A stretch of DNA of 64,000 bases from Streptomyces violaceusniger Tu 4113 (GTDB taxonomy: Bacteria; Actinomycetota; Actinomycetes; Streptomycetales; Streptomycetaceae): contig NC_015957.1 in assembly GCF_000147815.2 (NCBI RefSeq), positions 1,860,001-1,924,000 on the forward strand, written 5' to 3'. This document shows, one piece after another, positions 8,970-17,637 of the stretch (the stretch's first letter is position 1; every line of letters starts with the position of its first letter). The translations under genes and the position numbers were made by a program. The notes beneath the pieces were generated by a model. It saw only the letters and a list, made by a program, of their open reading frames with translations. It did not search any database and was not told the DNA's origin.

Positions 8970-9320
8970 ATGTCTCACCTGCTCGACACCGTCGACTCCG
9001 CGTCGCTGCGCAGCGACATCCCGACCTTCCGCCCCGGCGACACGGTCAACGTCCACGTCCGCGTCATCGAGGGCAACCGCTCCCGTGTCCAGCAGTTCAA
9101 GGGCGTCGTCATCCGCCGCCAGGGCTCCGGTGTCCGCGAGACCTTCACCGTCCGCAAGGTGAGCTTCAGCGTCGGCGTGGAGCGCACCTTCCCGGTGCAC
9201 ACCCCGATCGTCGAGAAGATCGAGGTCGTCACCCGCGGTGATGTGCGCCGGGCGAAGCTGTACTACCTGCGCGACCTCCGCGGCAAGGCCGCCAAGATCA
9301 AGGAGAAGCGCGACAACTGA
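8970..9320 (+). CDS. rplS: 50S ribosomal protein L19
   Basis: Large-subunit protein at the 30S-50S interface, 116 aa. The start [20 protein letters not shown] is the actinobacterial form, followed by the conserved [20 protein letters not shown] and [13 protein letters not shown]. An AGGAAAG sequence lies before the ATG. The gene ends the rpsP block, separated from trmD by about 130 bases that may contain a separate promoter. Confidence 0.97.
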   Translation: MSHLLDTVDSASLRSDIPTFRPGDTVNVHVRVIEGNRSRVQQFKGVVIRRQGSGVRETFTVRKVSFSVGVERTFPVHTPIVEKIEVVTRGDVRRAKLYYLRDLRGKAAKIKEKRDN

Positions 9321-9378
9321 GATCGCGGCGATTTTGCGCGACTACTGAGCTACCGCCGGATCATCCGGCCGGGCCGGA

Positions 9379-9384
9379 TAGGCT
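9379..9384 (+). promoter_or_regulatory. -10-like hexamer TAGGCT before sipW
   Basis: TAGGCT lies eight bases before the sipW ATG, a spacing consistent with a leaderless transcript. No Shine-Dalgarno sequence separates it from the start codon. No clear -35 was seen. The overlapping short inverted repeat ATCCGG/CCGGAT at 9363-9379 could be a binding site. Confidence 0.35.
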
Positions 9385-9392
9385 CTGGCCCG

Positions 9393-10229
9393 ATGAACAC
9401 CGAAGGACAGCTCGCGGAGCGCGACGGCTCCCGGGGCTCCGAGAAGGAGCGCGAGGAGCGGTCGCGCTCTTCGCGTGCTCCGGCGCGGGCCGCGGAGCCC
9501 TCGTCCGCCGGGCGGCTGCCGCAATGGCTGACCGGCGGCGGGCGATGGCGGCGAGGGGCGCTCCTCGCGGCGACCTGCGCCGCGCTCGTGCTGCTGGTGA
9601 GCGGCTTTGTGCTGCAGCCGTTCCTGATCCCCAGCGGTTCGATGGAGAGCACCCTCCGTCCCGGGGACCGGGTGCTGGTGAACAAGCTCGCCTACCGTTT
9701 CGGGGACGATCCGCGCCGCGGCGACGTTGTCGTGTTCGACGGAGCCGGTTCCTTCGGTGAGGAGGAGCCGTCCGGAAACCCGGTGACCGGTCTGCTGCGC
9801 AAGGCTGCCGCGGCGGTCGGGCTGGCCGAACCGGCCGAGTCCGACTACGTCAAGCGCGTGGTGGGCATCGGTGGTGACCGGGTCACCTGCTGCGACAAGC
9901 GGGGGAGGATCGAGGTGAACGGCCGGCCGGTGGACGAGCACTATCTGCACCCCGGGGACAGCCCCTCGCGGGTGCCCTTCGACATCGTCGTGCCCGAGGG
10001 GCGGCTGTGGGTCATGGGCGACCACCGCGACGCCTCCCGGGACTCACGCGACTACCTGGGCGCGCCGGGCGGGGGCACGGTCCCCGTCGACAAGGTGATC
10101 GGCCGCGCCGCATGGATCGCCTGGCCGTTCGGCCGCTGGTCCGGTGTGCCCCGTACGGACGCCTTCGCGGGCGTGCCCGCGGCGCCCGGCGCCCTACCCT
10201 CCGACGCCCCCGGTGGTGCCCATGGGTAG
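9393..10229 (+). CDS. sipW: Type I signal peptidase, first of four (SipW)
   Basis: A membrane-anchored serine/lysine peptidase that removes signal peptides from exported proteins, 278 aa. There is a charged cytoplasmic N terminus, one membrane segment at about residues 55-75, catalytic Ser at about 83 (SGSM) and catalytic Lys at about 154 (YVKRVVG). The MGDHRDASRDSR box completes the S26 family signature. The gene name follows the Streptomyces rplS-sipWXYZ order. The next gene starts inside its last codons, so the pair is cotranscribed. Confidence 0.92.
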   Translation: MNTEGQLAERDGSRGSEKEREERSRSSRAPARAAEPSSAGRLPQWLTGGGRWRRGALLAATCAALVLLVSGFVLQPFLIPSGSMESTLRPGDRVLVNKLAYRFGDDPRRGDVVVFDGAGSFGEEEPSGNPVTGLLRKAAAAVGLAEPAESDYVKRVVGIGGDRVTCCDKRGRIEVNGRPVDEHYLHPGDSPSRVPFDIVVPEGRLWVMGDHRDASRDSRDYLGAPGGGTVPVDKVIGRAAWIAWPFGRWSGVPRTDAFAGVPAAPGALPSDAPGGAHG

Positions 10230-11412
10230 CCGCGGGCGGCCTCGTGCCAAGGCGCGCCGGGTGACGGGTCCGCCCGCCGATGTGGACACCACCCGTCCGC
10301 CGGGCGAGCGCCGGGTGGGCGGGCGCGCGGAGCGGCGCAGGATCCAGCGCCGTATCAAGCGCAGGCGGCGCCGTTCGGCCGTCAAGGAGATACCGATCCT
10401 GGTGGGCGTGGCGCTGGTGATCGCGCTCGTCCTGAAGACCTTCCTGGTGCAGGCGTTCGTCATTCCGTCCGGTTCGATGGAGCAGACCATCCGGATCGGC
10501 GACCGGGTGCTGGTGGACAAGTTCACCCCGTGGTTCGGCTCGAAGCCGGAGCGCGGCGATGTGGTGGTGTTCAAGGACCCCGGGGGCTGGCTGGAGGACG
10601 AGCGCAAGCCCCCCAAGGACGACCCGCCGGTCATCAAGCAGGGCAAGGAGTTCCTGACCTTCATCGGCCTGCTGCCGTCCTCCGACGAGCAGGACCTGAT
10701 CAAGCGGGTGGTCGCGGTGGGCGGCGACACGGTGGCGTGCTGCGATACGAACGGTAAGGTCACCGTCAACGGGACCCCGCTGAACGAGCCGTATCTGCAC
10801 CCCGGGAACCCGCCGTCGCAGCGGCAGTTCAAGGTGACCGTCCCTCAGGGGCGGATGTTCGTCATGGGCGATCACCGGTCCAACTCGGCGGACTCCCGTG
10901 TCCATCTCGACGAGCCCTACCAGGGCACGGTCCCGGACAACATGGTGGTCGGCCGCGCAGTGGTGATCGCATGGCCGTTCGGGCATATGCGGCGGCTCGA
11001 GGAGCCGGACACCTACGCTTCCGTCAAGGACGCGCCGAGTGGGGCGACACAGGCCGAGGGCGCGGCGCATAGGCTGTCCCCCATGGATCAGCAAGGAATG
11101 GTCCAGCTCCCGACCCCTGCGGAACTCCCGCTCGTTATGGGAGTGGTGATCCTGCGCCGTTCGTGGGGCAGGCGGCAGTCAGGCGTGAGGAGTGGATGTG
11201 GGGGATTTGGCGGTCGGCGCACGATCCGGTCACGAAGAGCCCGAGAGGCAGCCCGGGGCGACGGGAGAGCACCCCACGGACGGGACGGACGAGGCGCCCG
11301 AAGCCGGTGCACCCACGGACAAGGCGGCTGGCCGCCCCAGGGCGTCCGACCCACACGGAGCCGATGGCGGGCAGGATCCCGCCGGCCCCCCGGACGGACC
11401 CGGCGCCACTGA
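10222..11412 (+). CDS. sipX: Type I signal peptidase SipX, with 3' end overlapping sipY
   Basis: An S26 signal peptidase. An Arg-rich N terminus (RRRIQRRIKRRRRR) precedes a membrane segment at about residues 55-80; catalytic Ser is about 85 and Lys about 161, with the MGDHRSNSADSR box. The ATG at 10222 overlaps the sipW stop. The open frame runs to 11412, giving 396 aa and a 215-base overlap with sipY. The last ~75 residues are Arg and Gly-rich and look like an out-of-frame translation of sipY. A TGA at 11186-11188, one frame off, would end the protein at about 322 aa, close to the length I recall for SipX (about 320). A small indel near the 3' end is therefore likely. Confidence 0.85.
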   Translation: MGSRGRPRAKARRVTGPPADVDTTRPPGERRVGGRAERRRIQRRIKRRRRRSAVKEIPILVGVALVIALVLKTFLVQAFVIPSGSMEQTIRIGDRVLVDKFTPWFGSKPERGDVVVFKDPGGWLEDERKPPKDDPPVIKQGKEFLTFIGLLPSSDEQDLIKRVVAVGGDTVACCDTNGKVTVNGTPLNEPYLHPGNPPSQRQFKVTVPQGRMFVMGDHRSNSADSRVHLDEPYQGTVPDNMVVGRAVVIAWPFGHMRRLEEPDTYASVKDAPSGATQAEGAAHRLSPMDQQGMVQLPTPAELPLVMGVVILRRSWGRRQSGVRSGCGGFGGRRTIRSRRAREAARGDGRAPHGRDGRGARSRCTHGQGGWPPQGVRPTRSRWRAGSRRPPGRTRRH

Positions 11413-12295
11413 CTCGTCCGGGTCCGAGGACGGGGCACCGGCGAAGCCGGGCCCCGGGATGCCCGGTGGGCCCGGGAAGCTCGGGAAGCCGAAGAAGGTG
11501 CGCTCCTTCTGGAAGGAGCTGCCGATCCTGGTCATCATCGCGCTGGCTCTGGCGCTGCTGATCAAGACCTTCCTGGTGCAGGCGTTCTCCATCCCGTCCG
11601 ACTCCATGCAGAACACCCTGCAGCGGGGCGACCGGGTGCTGGTGGACAAGCTCACCCCGTGGTTCGGCTCCGAGCCGGAGCGCGGCGAGGTGGTCGTCTT
11701 CCACGACCCGGGCGGCTGGCTCGGCGAGACGCAGACGAGTAACTCCGGCCCGGTCGCCGACGGCATCCAGAAGGCGCTCAGCTTTATCGGGCTGATGCCT
11801 TCGGCGGAGGAGAAGGACCTGATCAAGCGGGTCATCGCGGTCGGCGGGGACACCGTCTCCTGCAAGCGCGGCGGCAAGGTCGTGGTCAACGGCAAGCCGC
11901 TGGACGAGCCCTACATCTTCCCCGGGAACACCCCCTGTGACGAGAAGCCGTTCGGCCCGATCAAGGTGCCCGAGGGCCGGATCTGGGTGATGGGCGACCA
12001 CCGCCAGGACTCGCTGGACTCCCGCTACCACCAGAACCTGAACAACGGCACGGTCTCGGTGGACGATGTCGTCGGGCGCGCGTTCGTCGTCGCCTGGCCG
12101 ATCGACCGCTGGTCCTCCCTGCCGGTGCCGAGCACCTTCGATCAGCCGGGTCTGGGCGCGGCCGCCGCGATGGCCCCTTCGGCCGTGGGGCTCGCCGGTG
12201 CGGTGCCGATCGTGCTGTGGCGCCGCCGCAGGCTGATCGCCAAGGTCCGGGCCGAGGCCGAGGTCCGGCCGGATCGGCTGACCGCCGACTGCTGA
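11198..12295 (+). CDS. sipY: Type I signal peptidase SipY
   Basis: An S26 signal peptidase of about 365 aa. I chose the GTG at 11198 because GAGGAG lies five bases upstream and it gives MGDLAVGARSGH, the form I recall for SipY; the GTG at 11192 overlaps that Shine-Dalgarno sequence. A long acidic, Pro and Gly-rich cytoplasmic N terminus (to about 105) precedes a membrane segment (PILVIIALALALLIKTFLV). The Ser motif is SDSM and the Lys motif LIKRVIAVGGD, with the MGDHRQDSLDSR box. A second membrane segment near the C terminus (GLAGAVPIVLW) is followed by a basic tail. Confidence 0.92.
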   Translation: MGDLAVGARSGHEEPERQPGATGEHPTDGTDEAPEAGAPTDKAAGRPRASDPHGADGGQDPAGPPDGPGATDSSGSEDGAPAKPGPGMPGGPGKLGKPKKVRSFWKELPILVIIALALALLIKTFLVQAFSIPSDSMQNTLQRGDRVLVDKLTPWFGSEPERGEVVVFHDPGGWLGETQTSNSGPVADGIQKALSFIGLMPSAEEKDLIKRVIAVGGDTVSCKRGGKVVVNGKPLDEPYIFPGNTPCDEKPFGPIKVPEGRIWVMGDHRQDSLDSRYHQNLNNGTVSVDDVVGRAFVVAWPIDRWSSLPVPSTFDQPGLGAAAAMAPSAVGLAGAVPIVLWRRRRLIAKVRAEAEVRPDRLTADC

Positions 12296-12320
12296 CGGGG
12301 CTCGTACCGCCGGGTAAGGT
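12292..12320 (+). promoter_or_regulatory. Candidate housekeeping promoter of the sipZ operon
   Basis: CTGACG (12292-12297) and TAAGGT (12315-12320) are separated by 17 bases, close to the Streptomyces consensus TTGACR-N17-TAGGRT. The -35 overlaps the sipY stop codon. This agrees with the description of sipZ as the first gene of a separate operon in Streptomyces lividans (from memory). Confidence 0.6.
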
Positions 12321-12391
12321 GCGGTCCCGTGTGCCCCAGGGCACACGGAACCTGATCTTCTACGTCTGTTGCGTACGGCGGGAGCACTGGA

Positions 12392-13162
12392 ATGAGCGGA
12401 GCCCAAGGGGTCGGGGGCGGCACACCGCGGCGCACGCCGGGCAGCGTGCTGTCCGGCGTGGCGGTGGCCCTCGGGTGTGTGCTGTTCCTCGGAGGTTTCG
12501 TCTGGGGCGCGGTGCTCTACAAGCCGTACACCGTCCCGACCGACTCCATGGCGCCGACGATCGCCAAGGGCGCCCGGGTGCTGGCTCAGCGGGTCGACGG
12601 CGGCGAGGTGCGCCGCGGCGATGTGGTGGTCTTCCGCGACCAGGTGTGGGGCGATCTGCCCATGGTGAAGCGGGTCATCGGGGTCGGCGGCGACCGGATC
12701 GAGTGCTGTGACAAGCAGGGCCGGCTGCGGGTCAACGGCAAGGTCTTCGAGGAACCGTATCTGCGCTCGGGGGAGCAGGCGTCCTCGACGGTCTTCTCCA
12801 CCACCGTGCCCAAGGACCGGCTGTTCCTGATGGGCGACCATCGCAGCGACTCCCTCGACTCACGGGTGCATCTCACCGACGAGGCGGGCGGCGCCGTGGA
12901 GCGGGGCGCGGTGGACGCCCGGGTGGACGCCACCGCCTGGCCGCTGGGGTCCTGGGGGACCGTGGGGCGGCCCGATGCCTTCAAGGCGCTGCCGGGCGGG
13001 ATCTCGCAGCCGGGACCGCTGGGGCCGATCCTGATCGCGGTCGTCACCGGCGCCGTGCTGATCCTGGCGGGCGCGGCCTACGGGCCCGTCGTCCGGCGCA
13101 GGGCGGGCGGCGGCGCACGGCGGGACCAGGCGGCGAAGGGAAAGGTGGCCGCGCGTGGCTGA
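12392..13162 (+). CDS. sipZ: Type I signal peptidase SipZ
   Basis: An S26 signal peptidase of 256 aa. There is a short N terminus and a membrane segment at about residues 20-42. The catalytic Ser is in TDSM (about 53) and the Lys in MVKRVIGVGGD, with the MGDHRSDSLDSR box. A C-terminal membrane segment (PILIAVVTGAVLILAGAAY) is followed by a basic cytoplasmic tail. GGGAG lies eight bases before the ATG. Its stop overlaps the NUDIX gene start by eight bases. Confidence 0.92.
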   Translation: MSGAQGVGGGTPRRTPGSVLSGVAVALGCVLFLGGFVWGAVLYKPYTVPTDSMAPTIAKGARVLAQRVDGGEVRRGDVVVFRDQVWGDLPMVKRVIGVGGDRIECCDKQGRLRVNGKVFEEPYLRSGEQASSTVFSTTVPKDRLFLMGDHRSDSLDSRVHLTDEAGGAVERGAVDARVDATAWPLGSWGTVGRPDAFKALPGGISQPGPLGPILIAVVTGAVLILAGAAYGPVVRRRAGGGARRDQAAKGKVAARG

Positions 13163-13685
13163 GGGGGCCGGCGGAGCCGGGCCGACCGGCGCGGACGAGC
13201 GGCGGCTGCGGAAGGTCGCACGGGTGGTGCTGCTGGATCCGCAGGACCGCATCCTGCTGCTGCACGGCTTCGAACCGGACGATCCCTCGTCGACGTGGTG
13301 GTTCACCCCGGGAGGTGGCCTGGAGGGCGAGGAGAGCCGGGAGCAGGCGGCGCTCAGGGAGCTCGCGGAGGAGACCGGGATCACCGATGTGCGGCTCGGC
13401 CCGCTGCTGTGGCGGCGGATCTGCTCCTTCCCGTTCGCCGGGCGGCGCTGGGACCAGGACGAGTGGTACTACCTGTGTCGTACCCAACAGACCACGGCAC
13501 GGGCCGGCGGTGGGCTGACGGAGCTGGAGCGGCGCAGTGTGGCCGGGCTGCGGTGGTGGACGGCGGATGAGCTGGCCACGGCCACCGAGCCGGTGTATCC
13601 GACACGGCTGGCGGAGCTGTTGCGTACGCTGCTCGTCGAGGGACCCCCGGGTGCACCGGTGATCCTGGAGACTGAGCGCGTCTGA
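13155..13685 (+). CDS. NUDIX hydrolase
   Basis: Hydrolyses a nucleoside-diphosphate-linked substrate that cannot be named from sequence. A protein of 176 aa with a GTG start inside the end of sipZ. The full Nudix box is present: GGGLEGEESREQAALRELAEETGI (shown here by its key residues, Gly at the start, Glu eight later, then REL-EE-G) at about residues 53-76. The flanking sequence WWFTPGG and a C-terminal helix are typical. Cotranscription with sipZ is conserved in Streptomyces but no functional link to secretion is known to me. Confidence 0.88.
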   Translation: MAEGAGGAGPTGADERRLRKVARVVLLDPQDRILLLHGFEPDDPSSTWWFTPGGGLEGEESREQAALRELAEETGITDVRLGPLLWRRICSFPFAGRRWDQDEWYYLCRTQQTTARAGGGLTELERRSVAGLRWWTADELATATEPVYPTRLAELLRTLLVEGPPGAPVILETERV

Positions 13686-13724
13686 CGCACAATGGGGGGA
13701 CGCACGGCTGAAGGGGAACATGCC

Positions 13725-14033
13725 ATGAGCGCCGAGGACCTCGAGAAGTACGAGACCGAGATGGAGCTGAAGCTCTACCGGGAGTACCGCGATGTCGTCG
13801 GTCTGTTCAAATATGTGATCGAGACCGAACGCCGCTTCTATCTCACCAACGACTACGAGATGCAGGTGCACTCGGTCCAGGGTGAGGTTTTTTTCGAGGT
13901 GTCGATGGCCGACGCCTGGGTCTGGGACATGTACCGCCCGGCCCGTTTCGTGAAGCAGGTACGGGTTCTCACGTTCAAGGACGTGAATATCGAGGAGCTG
14001 AACAAGAGCGACCTCGACCTTCCGAGTGGCTGA
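13725..14033 (+). CDS. DUF2469 family protein
   Basis: A conserved actinobacterial protein of 102 aa and unknown function. Start MSAEDLEKYETEMELKLYREYRD, with the family core VGLFKYVIETERRFYLTNDYEM and a C-terminal RVLTFKDVNIEELN. Rich in acidic residues, no membrane segment. The choice of ATG at 13725 follows the family N terminus; an in-frame ATG lies 33 bases upstream. A 93-base gap to yraN contains no obvious feature. Confidence 0.88.
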   Translation: MSAEDLEKYETEMELKLYREYRDVVGLFKYVIETERRFYLTNDYEMQVHSVQGEVFFEVSMADAWVWDMYRPARFVKQVRVLTFKDVNIEELNKSDLDLPSG

Positions 14034-14126
14034 GTTGTCCACAGCCGGGCGTCCGTCCACAGGCATTCTCCAAGATCCCTGAGCGGGGCGCGGGGGCGTC
14101 ACAGTCGGTGCCGGAGGTGGTGCCGA

Positions 14127-14486
14127 ATGAACGCCCGAGGAGCGCTGGGCCGCTACGGCGAGGATGTGGCGGTCCGCAGGCTGACGGAAGCCGGGATGAC
14201 CGTCCTGGAGCGCAATTGGCGGTGCCGGGACGGCGAGATCGACATCGTTGCGCTCGACGCCGGTGCGCTGGTGGTGTGCGAGGTCAAGACGCGCCGCGAG
14301 GGTGGCTACGAGCATCCGATGGCGGCGGTCGGACCGGATAAGACCGAGCGGCTGCGGCGGCTGGCGGAGTGCTGGCTGGAGCGGCACGGCGGCCCGCCGC
14401 CGGGCGGAGTGCGGATCGACGTGGTGGCGGTGGTGCTGCCCCGCCGGGGCGCGCCCGTGGTCGAGCATGTGCGAGGGGTGGCCTGA
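14127..14486 (+). CDS. YraN family (UPF0102) predicted endonuclease-like protein
   Basis: A protein of 119 aa with the YraN/UPF0102 signature: a Holliday-junction-resolvase-like fold with GEIDIVALD and VVCEVKTRR (the E and K of a PD-(D/E)XK-type site). Biochemical function is not established. The stop and the comM start overlap as TGATG, so the two are translationally coupled, and dprA follows. This DNA-processing trio is conserved in many bacteria. Confidence 0.88.
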   Translation: MNARGALGRYGEDVAVRRLTEAGMTVLERNWRCRDGEIDIVALDAGALVVCEVKTRREGGYEHPMAAVGPDKTERLRRLAECWLERHGGPPPGGVRIDVVAVVLPRRGAPVVEHVRGVA

Positions 14487-16108
14487 TGGGGTTCGCCCGC
14501 ACCTGCTCGGTGGCGCTGGTCGGGGTGGAGGGCGTCGTGGTCGAGGTCCAGGCCGATCTGGAGCCGGGAGTGGCCGCCTTCACCCTCGTCGGGCTGCCCG
14601 ACAAGAGCCTGGTGGAGAGCCGGGACCGGGTCCGCGCGGCCGTCGTCAATTCCGGCGGCGAATGGCCGCAGAAGAAGCTCACGGTGGGGCTCAGCCCGGC
14701 ATCCGTCCCCAAAGGCGGCAGCGGCTTCGACCTGGCGGTGGCCTGTGCGGTGCTCGGCGCGGCCGAGCGCGTGGACCCGCGTGAGATCGCCGATCTGATG
14801 ATGATCGGGGAGCTGGGCCTGGACGGCCGGGTCCGGCCGGTCCGCGGGGTGCTGCCCGCCGTGCTCGCCGCCTCCGAGGCGGGGTACCGCCAGGTCGTGG
14901 TCCCCGAGCAGACGGCGGCGGAGGCGGCCCTGGTGCCGGGAGTCTCGGTGCTGGGCGTGCGGAGCCTGCGCCAGCTGATCGCGGTGCTGACGGACGAGCC
15001 GGTGCCCGAGGAGGAGGAGACCCAGGAGCTGGGCCGCCCCGATCCCATGCTGGCCGGGCTCACCGTGCCCGGCGCCGGAATGGGCACCGGTGTCGCCGCC
15101 GTGCCCGGAAGCGGGGCGGGGCGCCCCGATATGGCCGAGGTCGCCGGGCAGCGGGCCGCGCGCACCGCCCTGGCGGTCGCGGCCGCGGGCGGGCACCACC
15201 TCTTCCTCAGCGGGCCTCCGGGCGCCGGGAAGACCATGCTGGCCGAGCGGCTGCCGGGGCTGCTGCCGCCGCTCACCCAGCAGGAGGCCCTGGAGGTCAC
15301 CGCGGTCCATTCGGTCGCCGGGGTCCTTCCGCCGGGGCAGCCGCTGGTGCTGAGCCCGCCGTACTGCGCGCCGCATCACTCGGCCACCATGGCCGCGCTC
15401 GTCGGCGGCGGAAACGGTCTGCCCAGACCCGGCGCGGTCTCGCTCGCTCACCGCGGAGTGCTCTTCCTGGACGAGGCTCCCGAGTTCAGCGGGAAGGCGC
15501 TGGATGCCCTGCGGCAGCCCCTGGAGTCGGGGCATGTGGTGGTGGCCCGGTCCGCCGGGATGATGCGGATGCCGGCGCGCTTCCTGCTGATGCTGGCGGC
15601 CAACCCCTGCCCCTGTGGGCGCTATGGGCTGGTGGGCGACGTCTGCGAGTGCTCGCCCACCACGGTCCGCCGCTACCAGGCGAGGCTGTCGGGGCCGCTG
15701 CTGGACCGGGTGGACCTGCGTGTCCATGTCGAAGCGGTGAGCCGGGCCGAGCTCACCGGGGCGCGTGCCGGGGCGGAGGACAGCGCGTCCGTCGCGGCCC
15801 GGGTCCGGGACGCCCGGGAGCGGGCCGCCGCTCGTCTCCAGGACACCCCCTGGCGGCTGAACAGCGAGGTGCCGGGCCATGAGCTGCGCACCCGCTGGCA
15901 GCCGTTCCCCGGTGCGCTGCGCGAGGCCGAGCGCGATATGGAGCGCGGGCTGCTCACCGCCCGAGGGCTCGACCGGGTGCTGAGGGTCGCCTGGACCGTC
16001 GCCGACCTGGCCGGGCACGACCGGCCCGCGGCGCCGGACATCGCCCAGGCGCTGCAGTTGCGCACCGGGGTCAGCCGCGGGGTGCCGGTCACGGCGGGGG
16101 AGTGCTGA
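14486..16108 (+). CDS. comM: ComM/YifB family Mg-chelatase-like AAA ATPase
   Basis: A hexameric helicase-like protein which, in naturally competent bacteria, promotes branch migration during recombination of incoming DNA. It has 540 aa. The N-terminal Lon-like domain has PKGGSGFDLAVA (about 75-86). The AAA module has Walker A GPPGAGKTM (about 244-252), Walker B GVLFLDEAPEF, and the zinc motif NPCPCGRYG...CECSP. The C-terminal Mg_chelatase_C domain contains RGLDRVLRVAWTVADL. The start overlaps yraN and the stop overlaps dprA by single bases (TGATG both times). Confidence 0.93.
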   Translation: MGFARTCSVALVGVEGVVVEVQADLEPGVAAFTLVGLPDKSLVESRDRVRAAVVNSGGEWPQKKLTVGLSPASVPKGGSGFDLAVACAVLGAAERVDPREIADLMMIGELGLDGRVRPVRGVLPAVLAASEAGYRQVVVPEQTAAEAALVPGVSVLGVRSLRQLIAVLTDEPVPEEEETQELGRPDPMLAGLTVPGAGMGTGVAAVPGSGAGRPDMAEVAGQRAARTALAVAAAGGHHLFLSGPPGAGKTMLAERLPGLLPPLTQQEALEVTAVHSVAGVLPPGQPLVLSPPYCAPHHSATMAALVGGGNGLPRPGAVSLAHRGVLFLDEAPEFSGKALDALRQPLESGHVVVARSAGMMRMPARFLLMLAANPCPCGRYGLVGDVCECSPTTVRRYQARLSGPLLDRVDLRVHVEAVSRAELTGARAGAEDSASVAARVRDARERAAARLQDTPWRLNSEVPGHELRTRWQPFPGALREAERDMERGLLTARGLDRVLRVAWTVADLAGHDRPAAPDIAQALQLRTGVSRGVPVTAGEC

Positions 16109-17508
16109 TGTCGGCTCCTTCCGCGGGCGGCCGCGGCGCCGCCGTCCCCGCCCTGTTCTCCGAGCCCTGGCAGGGGCAGGGCACCCCGGAGGAGGCGCAG
16201 AGAGCCCTGTACGAGGGGCATGGCGCCCCGGACGAGTCGCATGGCGCCCTGTACGAGGGGCATGGCGCCCCGGACGAGGAACACGGAGCCCTGGACGCGG
16301 GGCAGGGGCTTCCCGAGCGGCACGGCGTCCCGGACGAGGAGCGGCTGGCGCGGGCGGCGCTCACCCGGCTCGTGGAGCCCGGGGACCAGGCCGTGGGGCG
16401 CTGGCTGCGTCGCATGGGGCCGGTGGCGCTGTGGCGGGCGCTCACCGGGAAGGGCAAGCCCCCGCCCGGGGCGACCGGGGACCGGCTGGCCGGCTGCGCC
16501 CTGCGGGCCGCCGGGCTGGACCCGGCCGCCGACCTCGCGCTGATCGCCCGGCGCGGAGGGCGGTTCATCTGCCCCGGGGATCTGGACTGGCCCGGTCAGC
16601 TCGACGATCTCGGGGACACTCGCCCGGTCGGGTTATGGGTGCGCGGCCCGGCCGGCTTGCGGATGTGGGCGCTGCGCTCGGTCGCCGTGGTGGGCGCGCG
16701 GGCCTGCAGCGACTACGGCGCGTATGTCGCGGCGACGCTCGGCGCCGGGCTGGCCGAGCGGGGCTGGGTGGTCGTCTCCGGTGCGGCCCACGGTGTGGAC
16801 GGCGCGGCTCACCGAGGGGCGCTCGCCGCGGGTGGGGCCACCATCGCGGTGCTCGCCTCCGGTGTGGACATCCCCTACCCGCGAGGGCATGCCGAGTTGA
16901 TCGAGCGCATCGCGGAACAGGGCCTGGTACTGGCCGAGTTGCCGCCCGGTACGCATCCGACGCGCCCCAGATTCGTGCTCCGTAACCGGGTCATCGCCGC
17001 GCTCACCCGGGGCACGGTCGTGGTCGAGGCCCAGTTCCGCAGCGGATCGCTGGTCACCGCGCGCCGGGCACAACAGCTCGGGCGGTCCACCATGGGGGTG
17101 CCGGGGCCGGTCACCAGCGGGCTGTCCGCCGGGGTGCATGAACTGCTGCGCGGTGAGGCGGTCCTGGTCACCGACGCCGCCGAAGTGGCCGAGCTCATCG
17201 GCGGCATCGGAGACCTCGCCCCGGAGCGGCGGGGCCCGCTGGTCGAGCGGGACCTGCTCGATCCCGTGACGGCACGGGTGCTGGAAGCGTTGTCGGCACG
17301 AGGCGGCAACGACCTGCGGGAGGTGGCCCGGGAATCCGGGACCGGCTGCGACGAGGCCCTGGGCCGACTCCATGAACTGCTCGCGCTGGGCTTTGTCGAA
17401 CGTCATGGCGATCGATGGGAGTTGGTCCGTCCCGTGAGCCCGAGCGACGGCGCACGGCGAGGCGATCCCCCGAATCGGGGCAATCGGGTGAAAGGGTTGA
17501 GGCGATGA
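16108..17508 (+). CDS. dprA: DNA-processing protein DprA with N-terminal repeat insertion and a TTA codon
   Basis: DprA loads RecA on incoming single-stranded DNA. The Rossmann-like core spans about residues 190-390, with VVGARACSDYG and VSGAAHGVDGAAHRGAL, and then RFVLRNRVIAAL. The C-terminal winged helix is about 395-445. Two oddities are visible. Residues ~30-75 are a tandem repeat of a 14-residue unit (ALYEGHGAPDESHG) absent from the family. Codon 16633-16635 is TTA, very rare in Streptomyces and read only by the bldA tRNA, so translation could be developmentally controlled. The start is the ATG in the TGATG overlap with comM. Confidence 0.92.
   Translation: MSAPSAGGRGAAVPALFSEPWQGQGTPEEAQRALYEGHGAPDESHGALYEGHGAPDEEHGALDAGQGLPERHGVPDEERLARAALTRLVEPGDQAVGRWLRRMGPVALWRALTGKGKPPPGATGDRLAGCALRAAGLDPAADLALIARRGGRFICPGDLDWPGQLDDLGDTRPVGLWVRGPAGLRMWALRSVAVVGARACSDYGAYVAATLGAGLAERGWVVVSGAAHGVDGAAHRGALAAGGATIAVLASGVDIPYPRGHAELIERIAEQGLVLAELPPGTHPTRPRFVLRNRVIAALTRGTVVVEAQFRSGSLVTARRAQQLGRSTMGVPGPVTSGLSAGVHELLRGEAVLVTDAAEVAELIGGIGDLAPERRGPLVERDLLDPVTARVLEALSARGGNDLREVARESGTGCDEALGRLHELLALGFVERHGDRWELVRPVSPSDGARRGDPPNRGNRVKGLRR
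16204..16326 (+). repeat. 42-bp in-frame tandem repeat inside dprA
   Basis: Units begin at 16204 and 16246 (42 bp, near-identical, GCCCTGTACGAGGGGCATGG at the start of each). A diverged third unit begins at 16288 (39 bp). All stay in frame and encode the 14-residue repeats in the DprA N terminus. Confidence 0.85.
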
Positions 17509-17637
17509 CCGTATCCGCACACCGCCGAGCCGAAGCCCTTCGCATACCGCGACGCCGTAGTCACGCTACGCTCACAAGGTTTCCGGCGGAAGCGTACGTC
17601 CTCACCCATGTCATGGCAGAACGGCTCAAGGCGACGA

